Made by a program: the position numbers and the translations under genes
Origin: an uncultured Prevotella sp.
GTDB lineage: Bacteria > Bacteroidota > Bacteroidia > Bacteroidales > Bacteroidaceae
NCBI GenBank assembly: GCA_946623195.1
Contig: CAMOQW010000047.1
Location: forward strand, 1 to 13,810
DNA: 13,810 bases
Direction of reading: 5' to 3'
In this document: positions 6,224 through 13,306 of the stretch, in pieces
Position numbering within the stretch: the first letter of the stretch is position 1
Layout of the letters: the number at the start of each line of letters is the position of its first letter
The notes under the pieces: generated by a model
What the model was told of the DNA's origin: nothing
The model's input: the letters and a program-made list of their open reading frames with translations, nothing else
Database searches by the model: none

Positions 6224-7771
6224 ATGAATAACGGACTACTACTATGGGCTGACGACGAGATGGAACTGCTCCGCGCCCACCTGCTATTCTTAGAGAAAAA
6301 AGGTTACGAAGTCGTAACGGTTACCAACGGCACCGATGCTATTGAAGAATGCCGCAGGCAAACCTTCGACCTGGTGCTGCTCGACGAAATGATGCCGGGT
6401 CTCAGCGGACTGGAGACGCTGCAGCGCATCAAGGAAATCAGTCCGCAGACTCCCGTCGTGATGGTAACCAAGAGCGAGGAAGAGGACATCATGAACCAAG
6501 CCATCGGCCAGCAGATTGCCGACTATCTCATCAAGCCCGTCAACCCCAACCAGATACTGCTGACGCTGAAAAAGAATATACACCGCAAGGAAATTGTCAC
6601 CGAGACGGTGCAGAACAACTACCAGCAGCAGTTTCAGCAGATAGCCATGCAGATTATGGACTGCCGCACATTCCAGGACTGGGCCGACATCTACAAGCGA
6701 CTGGTACGGTGGGAACTGGAGCTTAGCCAGACCGACTCTCAGATGACAGAAATGCTGGAGATGCAGAAGCAGGAAGCCAACATCGGCTTTGCCAAATACA
6801 TCAAGAAGAACTATCTGGCCTGGATCAAGGGCAGCGAGCACCCGATGATGTCCAACGAACTGTTCAAGACGAAGATATTCCCCCTGCTCAACGAAGGCGA
6901 GAAAGTATTCCTCGTCGTGCTCGACAATTTCCGCTACGACCAGTGGAAGATGCTGGAGGGCGAGCTGGCCGACCAGTTCATCATCGACGAAGACCTGTAT
7001 TGCAGCATTCTGCCCACCGCCACGCAGTATGCCCGCAATGCCATCTTTTCTGGTCTGATGCCGGAGCAAATAGAGAAAATGTTCCCCGAACTGTGGGTTG
7101 ACGAGGACGAAGAAGAGGGCAAGAACCTCAATGAAGAACCGCTCATCAAGACCCAGCTGGACCGCTACCGCCGCAAGAACACCTTCTCGTACCACAAAAT
7201 CAATACGTCGCAGGAGGCGGAGCGCTTTATGCAGCAGTTGAACCAACTGGACCGCAACGACCTGAACGTCGTGGTGTTCAACTTCATCGACATGCTCTCT
7301 CACGCACGCACGGAATCTAAAATGGTACGCGAGTTGGCCAACAACGAGTCGGCCTATCGCAGCATCACACTGTCATGGTTCCGCCATTCTGTCATTGCCG
7401 ACCTGTTCCGCCAACTGGCCCAGACAGACTATCGCGTCATCATCACGACAGACCACGGTTCCATCCGTGCCAACAATCCCGTCAAGATTATCGGCGACCG
7501 CAACACCAATACCAACCTGCGATACAAGTTGGGCAAGAACCTGGCCTACGACTCCAAAGACCTCTTCGTCATCAAGGAGCCCCACAAGGCCATGCTGCCT
7601 GCCCCCAACCTGTCGACAAGCTATGTCTTCGCTACGGGCGACGACTTCTTCGCCTACCCCAACAATTACAACTACTACGTCAGCTATTACCGCAATACAT
7701 TCCAGCACGGCGGTATCTCAATGGAGGAAATGCTGATACCCATTATCAACTTAAAAGGAAAGAAAAGATAA
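6224..7771 (+). CDS. porX: PorX: T9SS response regulator with PglZ phosphodiesterase domain
   Basis: A 515-residue protein with an N-terminal receiver domain and a C-terminal PglZ domain of the alkaline phosphatase superfamily. The receiver has acidic-pocket Asp10-Asp11, phosphoacceptor Asp54 (LVLLDEMMPG), Thr82 and Lys104 (YLIKPV). The PglZ metal-site candidates are Asp234 (VVLDNFRYD), Thr265/Thr267 (ILPTATQYARNA), Asp356 and His360 (FIDMLSH), Asp410-His411 (TTDHGS) and His495 (FQHGG), so all the usual elements are present. In Porphyromonas gingivalis, PorX acts with the histidine kinase PorY to control T9SS genes, and its PglZ domain is a zinc-dependent phosphodiesterase. No DNA-binding output domain is visible. 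Length matches the family at about 515-520. It follows porW by 27 bases and precedes tsaE by 11. The first in-frame ATG gives a proper receiver start. Confidence 0.93.
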   Translation: MNNGLLLWADDEMELLRAHLLFLEKKGYEVVTVTNGTDAIEECRRQTFDLVLLDEMMPGLSGLETLQRIKEISPQTPVVMVTKSEEEDIMNQAIGQQIADYLIKPVNPNQILLTLKKNIHRKEIVTETVQNNYQQQFQQIAMQIMDCRTFQDWADIYKRLVRWELELSQTDSQMTEMLEMQKQEANIGFAKYIKKNYLAWIKGSEHPMMSNELFKTKIFPLLNEGEKVFLVVLDNFRYDQWKMLEGELADQFIIDEDLYCSILPTATQYARNAIFSGLMPEQIEKMFPELWVDEDEEEGKNLNEEPLIKTQLDRYRRKNTFSYHKINTSQEAERFMQQLNQLDRNDLNVVVFNFIDMLSHARTESKMVRELANNESAYRSITLSWFRHSVIADLFRQLAQTDYRVIITTDHGSIRANNPVKIIGDRNTNTNLRYKLGKNLAYDSKDLFVIKEPHKAMLPAPNLSTSYVFATGDDFFAYPNNYNYYVSYYRNTFQHGGISMEEMLIPIINLKGKKR

Positions 7772-7782
7772 CTAGGAACTTT

Positions 7783-8220
7783 ATGATTACCATCCGGATA
7801 AAAGACATTGACCACATTCGCGAGGCTGCCCGCGAGTTTATCAGTCACATCGGCGAAGCCCGTGTCTTTGCCTTCTACGGCAAGATGGGAGCCGGCAAGA
7901 CCACTTTCGTCAAGGCTCTGTGCGAGGAGCTGGGCGTTGAGGATGTCATCACTTCGCCCACGTTCGCCATCATCAATGAGTACACGGTTTCCACCGCTAC
8001 CTCCCAAGGAGAGGAGAACCGTATGCCCATCTACCACTTCGATTTCTACCGTATCAAGCGCATTGAGGAAGTCTACGACATGGGCTACGAGGACTATTTC
8101 TACAGCGGTGCACTCTGCTTCATTGAGTGGCCCGAGCTGATAGAAGAAATCTTGCCCGACGATGCCGTACGTGTCAGCATCATCGAGCAAGAAGACGGTA
8201 GCAGAGCCGTGTCGTTCTAA
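7783..8220 (+). CDS. tsaE: tRNA threonylcarbamoyladenosine biosynthesis ATPase TsaE
   Basis: TsaE is the P-loop ATPase that works with TsaB and TsaD to make N6-threonylcarbamoyladenosine (t6A) at position 37 of ANN-decoding tRNAs. The 145-residue protein has the Walker A motif GKMGAGKTT at residues 33-41, the family block TSPTFAIINEY near 66-76, HFDFYRI and FIEWPE. These are the standard TsaE signatures and the length is normal. The open frame extends upstream into porX, but ATG 7783 gives the normal family N-terminus and lies 11 bases after the porX stop. It is the last gene of the aroA-porW-porX-tsaE run. Its stop is 9 bases from the stop of the converging trxA gene. I recall porX and tsaE being neighbours in other Bacteroidota, which would make this arrangement conserved. 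Confidence 0.95.
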   Translation: MITIRIKDIDHIREAAREFISHIGEARVFAFYGKMGAGKTTFVKALCEELGVEDVITSPTFAIINEYTVSTATSQGEENRMPIYHFDFYRIKRIEEVYDMGYEDYFYSGALCFIEWPELIEEILPDDAVRVSIIEQEDGSRAVSF

Positions 8221-8226
8221 GACACG
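8208..8226. terminator. Short hairpin at the tsaE/trxA convergence
   Basis: CGTGTC (8208-8213) and GACACG (8221-8226) form a perfect 6-bp stem. Its 7-base loop contains the tsaE stop codon. It lies where the two operons meet, so a shared termination function is plausible. No proper T-run follows on either strand, so intrinsic termination would be weak. Confidence 0.3.
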
Positions 8227-8229
8227 TTG

Positions 8230-8544
8230 TTACAGCAGAGCCTGGAATTTCTCCTGCAGTTTGGCCTTGGGCTGGGCACCGACCAGTTTGTCGACCACCT
8301 GACCGCCCTTGAAAAAGAGGATGGTAGGAATATTGCGGATGCCGAACTCAACGGCGATATCCTCGTTCTCCTCCACATCGCACTTGCCAACAGCTATCTT
8401 GCCGTCGTACTCTTCTGCCAGTTCAGAGATAACAGGACCCACCATGCGGCAGGGGCCGCACCATGTTGCCCAAAAATCAACCACTAACGGCTGCTCGCCG
8501 TTCTTCAGGCTCTCGAAATTCTCACTTGTGATAGTTACTTCCAT
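8230..8544 (-). CDS. trxA: Thioredoxin
   Basis: A 104-residue classical thioredoxin, the cytoplasmic dithiol reductant for ribonucleotide reductase, peroxidases and similar targets. The redox motif WCGPC spans residues 28-32 within VDFWATWCGPCRM. The cis-proline lies in NIPTIL, and the typical FFKGG turn and GAQPKAKL C-terminal helix follow. There is no signal peptide, consistent with a cytoplasmic form and not an envelope TlpA-like protein. It lies 70 bases downstream of dnaE on the same strand. No promoter of the TTTG/TAnnTTTG form is clear in that gap, so read-through from dnaE is likely; a palindrome stands 20 bases before the start codon. Confidence 0.97.
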   Translation of the reverse strand: MEVTITSENFESLKNGEQPLVVDFWATWCGPCRMVGPVISELAEEYDGKIAVGKCDVEENEDIAVEFGIRNIPTILFFKGGQVVDKLVGAQPKAKLQEKFQALL

Positions 8545-8561
8545 AATCTTAATTTACGATT

Positions 8562-8577
8562 TGACAATATATTGTTA
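8562..8577. promoter_or_regulatory. Palindrome upstream of trxA
   Basis: ACAATATATTGT (8564-8575) is a perfect 12-bp palindrome. It extends to 16 bp with one G-T pair and one further T-A pair. It lies in the dnaE-trxA gap, 20 bases before the trxA start. It could be an operator or a small RNA hairpin; being AT-rich, it could also be chance. No regulator can be assigned. Confidence 0.25.
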
Positions 8578-8614
8578 GTCTCACTATTTTTCACTTCTGC
8601 AAATACCGTGCCAA

Positions 8615-11600
8615 CTAATTAATCTTATAGTCCATGGCATCCGACTGTTCGATAAAACGTATCAGACTGCTCCGCACATCGATGCTCTTGGAGCTGCTAT
8701 ACAGTAGCACGTGGTGCTTACCCGTGGAATCGTGCAATTGGAAGTACAGTTTGGTATTTCCCGGTGTTTCCGATATCAGCTCTGTCAGTTCCATCACCAG
8801 TTGGTCGTCCATCAAGTCAGTCGTCATCGAGATGGTGATGCGGTCAATGGCTTTCTCCTTCACCGTCTGTAGCAGTTCCACATTGGTTATCTTCAGCTCC
8901 TTCTTGTCGCTGTTAAAGAAGCGCGACGCCATCTTACCCGTCACATAGACGGCAGCTCCCTCAATGAACTTGCCGTTCAGGTTGAGCCAGTCTTCACCAA
9001 ACAGCACCAGTTCGCCCGAACCTTTGAAGTCTTCCAAGGTAATGATGCCCCACGGATTGTTGTTCTTGCCCATGCGCGTCTGCCTGCCCGTCACGATACC
9101 TCCCAGGGTGACGTCTTCGCGGTCTTTCAGGGCTTCACAGCGGTTGGCCAGTTCCTCACACCGCGTATTACACAGATTGTCGAGCACGATTTTGTATTCG
9201 TCCAGCGGATGAGCCGACAGGTAGATGCCCACCAGTTCCCGCTCCTTGTTCAGCCGTTCGATATCGCTCCATCTGACATCGCTCTTCATCAGGGGCGGTC
9301 GTTGTATCTCCACCGCTTCAAAGCCGCCAAACAGCGAGTTCTGTTCCTGCTGCTTCTCTACCTGATAGTTCTGGCCGTAGCGCATGATAGTGTCGATGAA
9401 GGTTTCGCCCTTCGCATTCTGGGCAAAGAAATCCTCACGGCGTATGCCAAAGCTGTCGAAACCGCCGCTCAAGGCCAAGGCCTCGAAAGCCTTGCGGTTG
9501 ACCTGGTTGAAACTGATGCGCTGCACGAAGTCATAGATATCCTTGTAGGATCCGTTCTTCTGGCGTTCGTCGATGATGGCCTGGGCCACGCCGTCGCCCA
9601 TGCCCTTGATGGCTGCCAGTCCGAAGCGGATTTCGCCTTTCTTGTTGACACCGAATTTCTGGAACGACTCGTTGACGTCAGGCCCCAGCGTGGCGATTCC
9701 CATCTGCTTGCACTCGTCCATCAGCTTGGTAATTTCCGTGATCTGGTCGCGGCGGCGTGACATAATGGCAGCCATGAACTCAGCCGGATAGTTGGCTTTC
9801 AGATAGGCTGTCTGGAATGCTACCCAGGAATAGCAGGCGGCATGAGACTTGTTGAAGGCGTAGGAGGCGAACTTCTCCCAGTCGGCCCATATCTTCTCCA
9901 GTATCTGCGGATCGTGGCCGTTCTTCTTGCCTCCCTCGATGAACTTGGGTTTCATGGCATCTACGATGTCCTTCTTCTTCTTACCCATCGCCTTTCGCAG
10001 GGCATCGCTCTCACCACGGGTGAAATCGGCCAGCTGGCGCGACAGCAGCATCACCTGCTCCTGATATACCGTGATGCCGTAGGTATCCTTCAGGTATTTC
10101 TCCATGCAGGGGATGTCGTACTTGATTTCCTCCTTGCCGTTCTTGCGTGCAATGAACGAGGGTATGTAGTCCATAGGTCCCGGCCGATAGAGGGCATTCA
10201 TGGCTATGAGGTCTTCGAAGACGGTGGGATGCAGTTCGCGCAGGTATTTCTGCATACCATTCGACTCAAACTGGAAGGTGCCAATGGTGCGTCCCTGCTG
10301 GTAGAGTTCGTAGGTCTTGGGGTCGTCGATGGGGATGGTGTCCAGGTCGATGTCGATGCCACGCGTCTGCTTGATGACGGCACAGGCCTCCTTCATCTCC
10401 GACAGCGTCTTCAGTCCGAGGAAGTCCATCTTGATGAGTCCCGTCGACTCGATGACGTGTCCGTCATACTGCGTACAGTTGGTCTTGGTGTCCTTGAAGT
10501 CAGGGTCGTCGGCTGTCGACACCGGCACCCAGTCGCTGATGGGGTCGCGGCAGATGATGAAGCCGCAGGCATGGATGCCCGTGCCGCGCACCGTACCCTC
10601 CAGCATCTTGGCATACTTGATGGTATTGCGCAGGGCGAGGTCAGTAGAAGCTTCTGCCTCCTGCAACTCGCGGGTACACTTGATGGCATTGGGCAGGTTC
10701 ATCTTCATGTCGTCGCCCGTCTGAGGGTCTTTCAACCGGTCGGGGATGGCCTTGCAAAGGGCGTTGGTGACAGCAAGCGGCACCTTCTCCACCCGTGCCA
10801 CGTCCTTGATGCTGTTCTTTGTGGCCATCGTGGCGTAGGTGATGATGTGGGCGCAGTTCTCATGTCCGTACTTGTCCATCACCCACTTCAGCACCTTGCC
10901 GCGGCCGTCGTCGTCGAAGTCGGTATCGATATCGGGCAGCGAGATGCGGTCGGGGTTCAGGAAACGCTCAAACAGCAGGTCATACTTTAGCGGGTCTATC
11001 TTGGTAATGCCCAGACAGTAGGCCACCACGCTTCCGGCTGCCGAGCCGCGTCCGGGTCCTACCCACACATCCAGTTGGTCGCGGGCGGAGTTGATGAAGT
11101 CCTGCACAATGAGGAAGTAGCCCGGGAATCCCATCGTCTTCATGATGTGCAGCTCGAAGCGCACGCGGTCGTCCACCTCCTTGGGTAATGAAGAACGAAG
11201 GATGAAGAATGAAGAGTTTGCTTCCGCCAACTTTACTTCCACCTTTTCTATCTTCAGTTCATCGTTAGGCAAATACCGCTTTTGTGCTCCCTCGTAGGCC
11301 AGTTTGGCCAGATAGTCGGCCTCGAACTTGATGCGGTACAGCTTGTCGTAGCCGCCCAGTTTCTTGATTTTCTTCTCGCCCTCTTCACGGGGCAGCGGGT
11401 TCTCTCCATTCTCGTCGCGGGTAAATTCCTCATAGAGTTGTTCCTCGCTGATGCGCTGCCGCCATTGTTCCTCGGTACCGAAATCCTCAGGAATGGGAAA
11501 GAACGGCATGATGGGGTCGTGGTCGATGCTATAGATTTCCACCTTGTTGAGTATCTCCAAGGTATTGCTCAATGCCTCGGGCACATCGCTAAACACCTCG

Positions 11601-12418
11601 TTCATCTCTTCGCGGGTCTTAAACCACTCCTGCTTCGAATAGAGCATACGGGTGGGGTCGTCCAGGTCCTTGGAGGTGGCCAGACAGAGCAGGTGGTCGT
11701 GGGCCTCGGCATTCTCCTGGTCTACGAAGTGGGCATCGTTGGAGCATATCAGCTTGATGCCATACTCATGGGCCAGTTCGATGAGCACCTTGTTGGCTTT
11801 CTGCTGCAAGGGGAAAGTCTCGCGATTGGCCCTGATGGTGGGGTCCTTCACCTCATGGCGCTGCAGCTCTAGATAGTAGTCGTCGCCAAACACGCGGTGA
11901 TACCACTCTATAGCCTCGCGGGCTCCGGAAATGTCGCCGTTCAGTATCTTCTTAGGCACTTCGCCGGCAATACATGCCGAACAGACTATCAGTCCTTCGT
12001 GGTATTTCTCCAAGTCCTCCCGGTCGGTACGGGGACGCATGTAGAAGCCGTCCACCCACGAACGGCTCACCAGCTTGATCAGGTTCTTGTAGCCCTGATA
12101 GTTCTTGGCCAGCACGATGAGGTGGTAGCCGCTCTGATGGCGCTTGTCGTCCTTCAGCAGTTTGCTGCCGTAGCGCGACACATACATCTCGCAACCGAAG
12201 ATGGGGATGAAGGGGTCTTTGCCGTCCTTCTTGCGACCCTTGTTGATGCCGGCCACGTAGTCATGAAATTCTTTGATACCGAACATGTCGCCATGGTCGG
12301 TAATGGCCATGCCGCGCATGCCGTTGTCTATGGCCTTGTTGACAAGCCGCTTGATGCTCGACTGACCGTCGAGTATAGAGTAATATGTATGTACATGAAG
12401 ATGTACGAAATCTTCCAT
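8615..12418 (-). CDS. dnaE: DNA polymerase III subunit alpha
   Basis: The catalytic subunit of the replicative polymerase, 1267 residues. The N-terminal PHP domain carries HLHVHTYYS (His8, His10), ITDHGD (His42), FGCEMYV (Glu77) and SNDAHFVD. The polymerase core has the GPGRGSAAGS loop and PDIDTDFDD, giving catalytic Asp496 and Asp498, with the third Asp665 in IKMDFLGL. IRFGLAAIKGMGDG is the helix-hairpin-helix region. QNSLF (1026-1030) is a good beta-clamp-binding motif, and an OB fold begins near residue 1103 (VTLGGIVTG). Residues about 384-412 are an extended linker between the PHP region and the core, part of it encoded by tandem heptamers. The gene is transcribed from a divergent promoter region shared with psd, and trxA lies downstream. 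The ATG at 12418 gives the standard family N-terminus. Confidence 0.97.
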   Translation of the reverse strand: MEDFVHLHVHTYYSILDGQSSIKRLVNKAIDNGMRGMAITDHGDMFGIKEFHDYVAGINKGRKKDGKDPFIPIFGCEMYVSRYGSKLLKDDKRHQSGYHLIVLAKNYQGYKNLIKLVSRSWVDGFYMRPRTDREDLEKYHEGLIVCSACIAGEVPKKILNGDISGAREAIEWYHRVFGDDYYLELQRHEVKDPTIRANRETFPLQQKANKVLIELAHEYGIKLICSNDAHFVDQENAEAHDHLLCLATSKDLDDPTRMLYSKQEWFKTREEMNEVFSDVPEALSNTLEILNKVEIYSIDHDPIMPFFPIPEDFGTEEQWRQRISEEQLYEEFTRDENGENPLPREEGEKKIKKLGGYDKLYRIKFEADYLAKLAYEGAQKRYLPNDELKIEKVEVKLAEANSSFFILRSSLPKEVDDRVRFELHIMKTMGFPGYFLIVQDFINSARDQLDVWVGPGRGSAAGSVVAYCLGITKIDPLKYDLLFERFLNPDRISLPDIDTDFDDDGRGKVLKWVMDKYGHENCAHIITYATMATKNSIKDVARVEKVPLAVTNALCKAIPDRLKDPQTGDDMKMNLPNAIKCTRELQEAEASTDLALRNTIKYAKMLEGTVRGTGIHACGFIICRDPISDWVPVSTADDPDFKDTKTNCTQYDGHVIESTGLIKMDFLGLKTLSEMKEACAVIKQTRGIDIDLDTIPIDDPKTYELYQQGRTIGTFQFESNGMQKYLRELHPTVFEDLIAMNALYRPGPMDYIPSFIARKNGKEEIKYDIPCMEKYLKDTYGITVYQEQVMLLSRQLADFTRGESDALRKAMGKKKKDIVDAMKPKFIEGGKKNGHDPQILEKIWADWEKFASYAFNKSHAACYSWVAFQTAYLKANYPAEFMAAIMSRRRDQITEITKLMDECKQMGIATLGPDVNESFQKFGVNKKGEIRFGLAAIKGMGDGVAQAIIDERQKNGSYKDIYDFVQRISFNQVNRKAFEALALSGGFDSFGIRREDFFAQNAKGETFIDTIMRYGQNYQVEKQQEQNSLFGGFEAVEIQRPPLMKSDVRWSDIERLNKERELVGIYLSAHPLDEYKIVLDNLCNTRCEELANRCEALKDREDVTLGGIVTGRQTRMGKNNNPWGIITLEDFKGSGELVLFGEDWLNLNGKFIEGAAVYVTGKMASRFFNSDKKELKITNVELLQTVKEKAIDRITISMTTDLMDDQLVMELTELISETPGNTKLYFQLHDSTGKHHVLLYSSSKSIDVRSSLIRFIEQSDAMDYKIN
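11189..11216. repeat. Four tandem heptamers inside dnaE
   Basis: On the + strand four 7-base units run without a gap from 11189 to 11216. The consensus is YGAAGRR and the first is TGAAGAA; the third repeats it exactly. In the dnaE frame they encode residues 401-410, part of the low-complexity peptide NSSFFILRSSL. Twenty-eight bases is not a multiple of three, so the open frame depends on flanking bases that came with, or adapted to, the array. Confidence 0.7.
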
Positions 12419-12447
12419 AAATAGACGTATTTTTGGTTTTCGAGCCT

Positions 12448-12479
12448 CAAAGTTACGCTAAAAAAACGGAATAACCAAA
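12448..12479 (-). promoter_or_regulatory. Bacteroidota-type promoter for dnaE
   Basis: On the - strand TTTG (12479-12476), 20 bases, then TAACTTTG (12455-12448) fits the Bacteroidota -33/-7 consensus. The transcript would start near 12441, giving a leader of about 20-25 bases before the dnaE ATG. Confidence 0.7.
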
Positions 12480-12486
12480 AAAATCA

Positions 12487-12514
12487 CGAATTATGAATTA
12501 CGAATTAAGAATTA
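12487..12514 (+). repeat. Four tandem heptamers upstream of psd
   Basis: Four 7-base units of consensus NGAATTA run from 12487 to 12514; all four share GAATTA and differ only in the first base (C, T, C, A). They end 5 bases before the psd -7 element and so cover the region where a -33 element would lie. Confidence 0.75.
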
Positions 12515-12519
12515 TTTTG

Positions 12520-12527
12520 TACCTTTG
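12520..12527 (+). promoter_or_regulatory. -7 element for the psd-pssA operon
   Basis: TACCTTTG is an exact match to TAnnTTTG and is identical to the elements before tRNA-Pro and aroA. No TTTG is present at the expected distance of about 20 bases upstream; that region is filled by the heptamer array. Transcription would begin near 12534, about 29 bases before psd. Confidence 0.65.
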
Positions 12528-12562
12528 CATACCGAAACGTAATAATACAGGACTACAGCCCC

Positions 12563-13270
12563 ATGGGAGAAAGAATCAAGAAACTTAAAAAGATAAGAAT
12601 ACACAGAGAGGGAAACAGCGAACTGCTATATGGCGCACTTGTCATATTCGGCATCAACCTGCTGCTTTATTTCATCCTCGGTGCCATCCATCCGTTCGCA
12701 CGCCATATCGTCATGCCGTTCACCTGCGGCATCGGCGCTTTTGTGTGGTTGTCCATGCTGAACTTCTACCGCTGCCCTATCCGCTACTTCAATGGCGACA
12801 CGGAGAAACTGGTAGTGGCTCCTGCCGACGGCAAGATTGTGGTGCTGGAAGAGGCTGAGGAAAACGAGTACTTCCACGACAAGCGTCTGATGATCAGCAT
12901 CTTCATGAGTCCGCTGAACGTTCATGCCAACTGGTTCCCCGTTGACGGCAAGGTGAAGTTTGTTCATCACCAGAACGGCAACTACCACAAGGCCTGGCTG
13001 CCCAAGGCCAGCGAGGAAAACGAGCATGCCGACATCATGATCACCACGCCCGACGGCGAGGATATCCTCGTTCGGCAGATAGCTGGTGCCATGGCGCGCC
13101 GCATCGTGACCTACGCCAAGGAGGGCGAGGAGTGCTATATCGACGAGCACCTGGGATTCATTAAGCTGGGTTCGCGTGTGGATGTTTTCCTCCCATTGAC
13201 AGCCCGTGCCTGTGTCACCATCGGCCAACCGACCACTGGCGACCAGACGGTTATCGCCAAACTGACGTGA
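12563..13270 (+). CDS. psd: Phosphatidylserine decarboxylase
   Basis: This enzyme decarboxylates phosphatidylserine to phosphatidylethanolamine at the inner membrane. The 235-residue protein is the short (PSD-A-like) form. It has a basic N-terminus, two hydrophobic segments at about 21-42 and 48-68, then the soluble domain with [25 protein letters not shown] contains the likely catalytic His121. The self-cleavage site is Gly203-Ser204 in [10 protein letters not shown]; cleavage makes a beta chain and an alpha chain whose new N-terminus is the pyruvoyl group. Length and motif order are normal. The next gene, pssA, starts 34 bases downstream and makes its substrate, so the pair forms a compact phospholipid operon. 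It has a -7 promoter element at 12520 and diverges from dnaE. Confidence 0.95.
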   Translation: MGERIKKLKKIRIHREGNSELLYGALVIFGINLLLYFILGAIHPFARHIVMPFTCGIGAFVWLSMLNFYRCPIRYFNGDTEKLVVAPADGKIVVLEEAEENEYFHDKRLMISIFMSPLNVHANWFPVDGKVKFVHHQNGNYHKAWLPKASEENEHADIMITTPDGEDILVRQIAGAMARRIVTYAKEGEECYIDEHLGFIKLGSRVDVFLPLTARACVTIGQPTTGDQTVIAKLT

Positions 13271-13278
13271 TAGCATAA

Positions 13279-13306
13279 TGACAATTGACAACTGAGCATC
13301 GACAAT
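13279..13306 (+). repeat. Four tandem heptamers running into the pssA start codon
   Basis: Four 7-base units from 13279 to 13306 have consensus YGACAAY; the first is TGACAAT and the third (TGAGCAT) is the most diverged. The last unit supplies the A and T of the pssA ATG at 13305-13307. The array fills nearly all of the psd-pssA gap. Confidence 0.65.

Noticed and set aside
6290..7303. - strand open frame of 337 codons opposite porX
   Set aside because: The + strand encodes an unmistakable REC-PglZ protein over the same bases; the reverse frame has no family features.
7375..7782. Upstream extension of the tsaE reading frame
   Set aside because: It overlaps the conserved end of porX and has low-complexity content; ATG 7783 gives the normal TsaE length.
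8201..8242. Direct repeat GCAGAGCC at 8201-8208 and 8235-8242 flanking the tsaE/trxA junction
   Set aside because: Each copy lies in coding sequence of a conserved gene and is only eight bases long, so chance is the simplest view; it could suggest a target duplication, but nothing sits between the copies except the two stops.
8545..8568. Possible fifth heptamer array before trxA
   Set aside because: Only two units share a loose xxAAATx pattern on the - strand and the YGA form is missing, so it does not stand with the other four.
9842..10990. + strand open frame of 382 codons opposite dnaE
   Set aside because: Conserved DnaE catalytic motifs fill the - strand here; the + frame is a shadow of them.
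12487..12514. CRISPR-like repeats
   Set aside because: Units are seven bases, contiguous and without spacers, and no cas genes are present.
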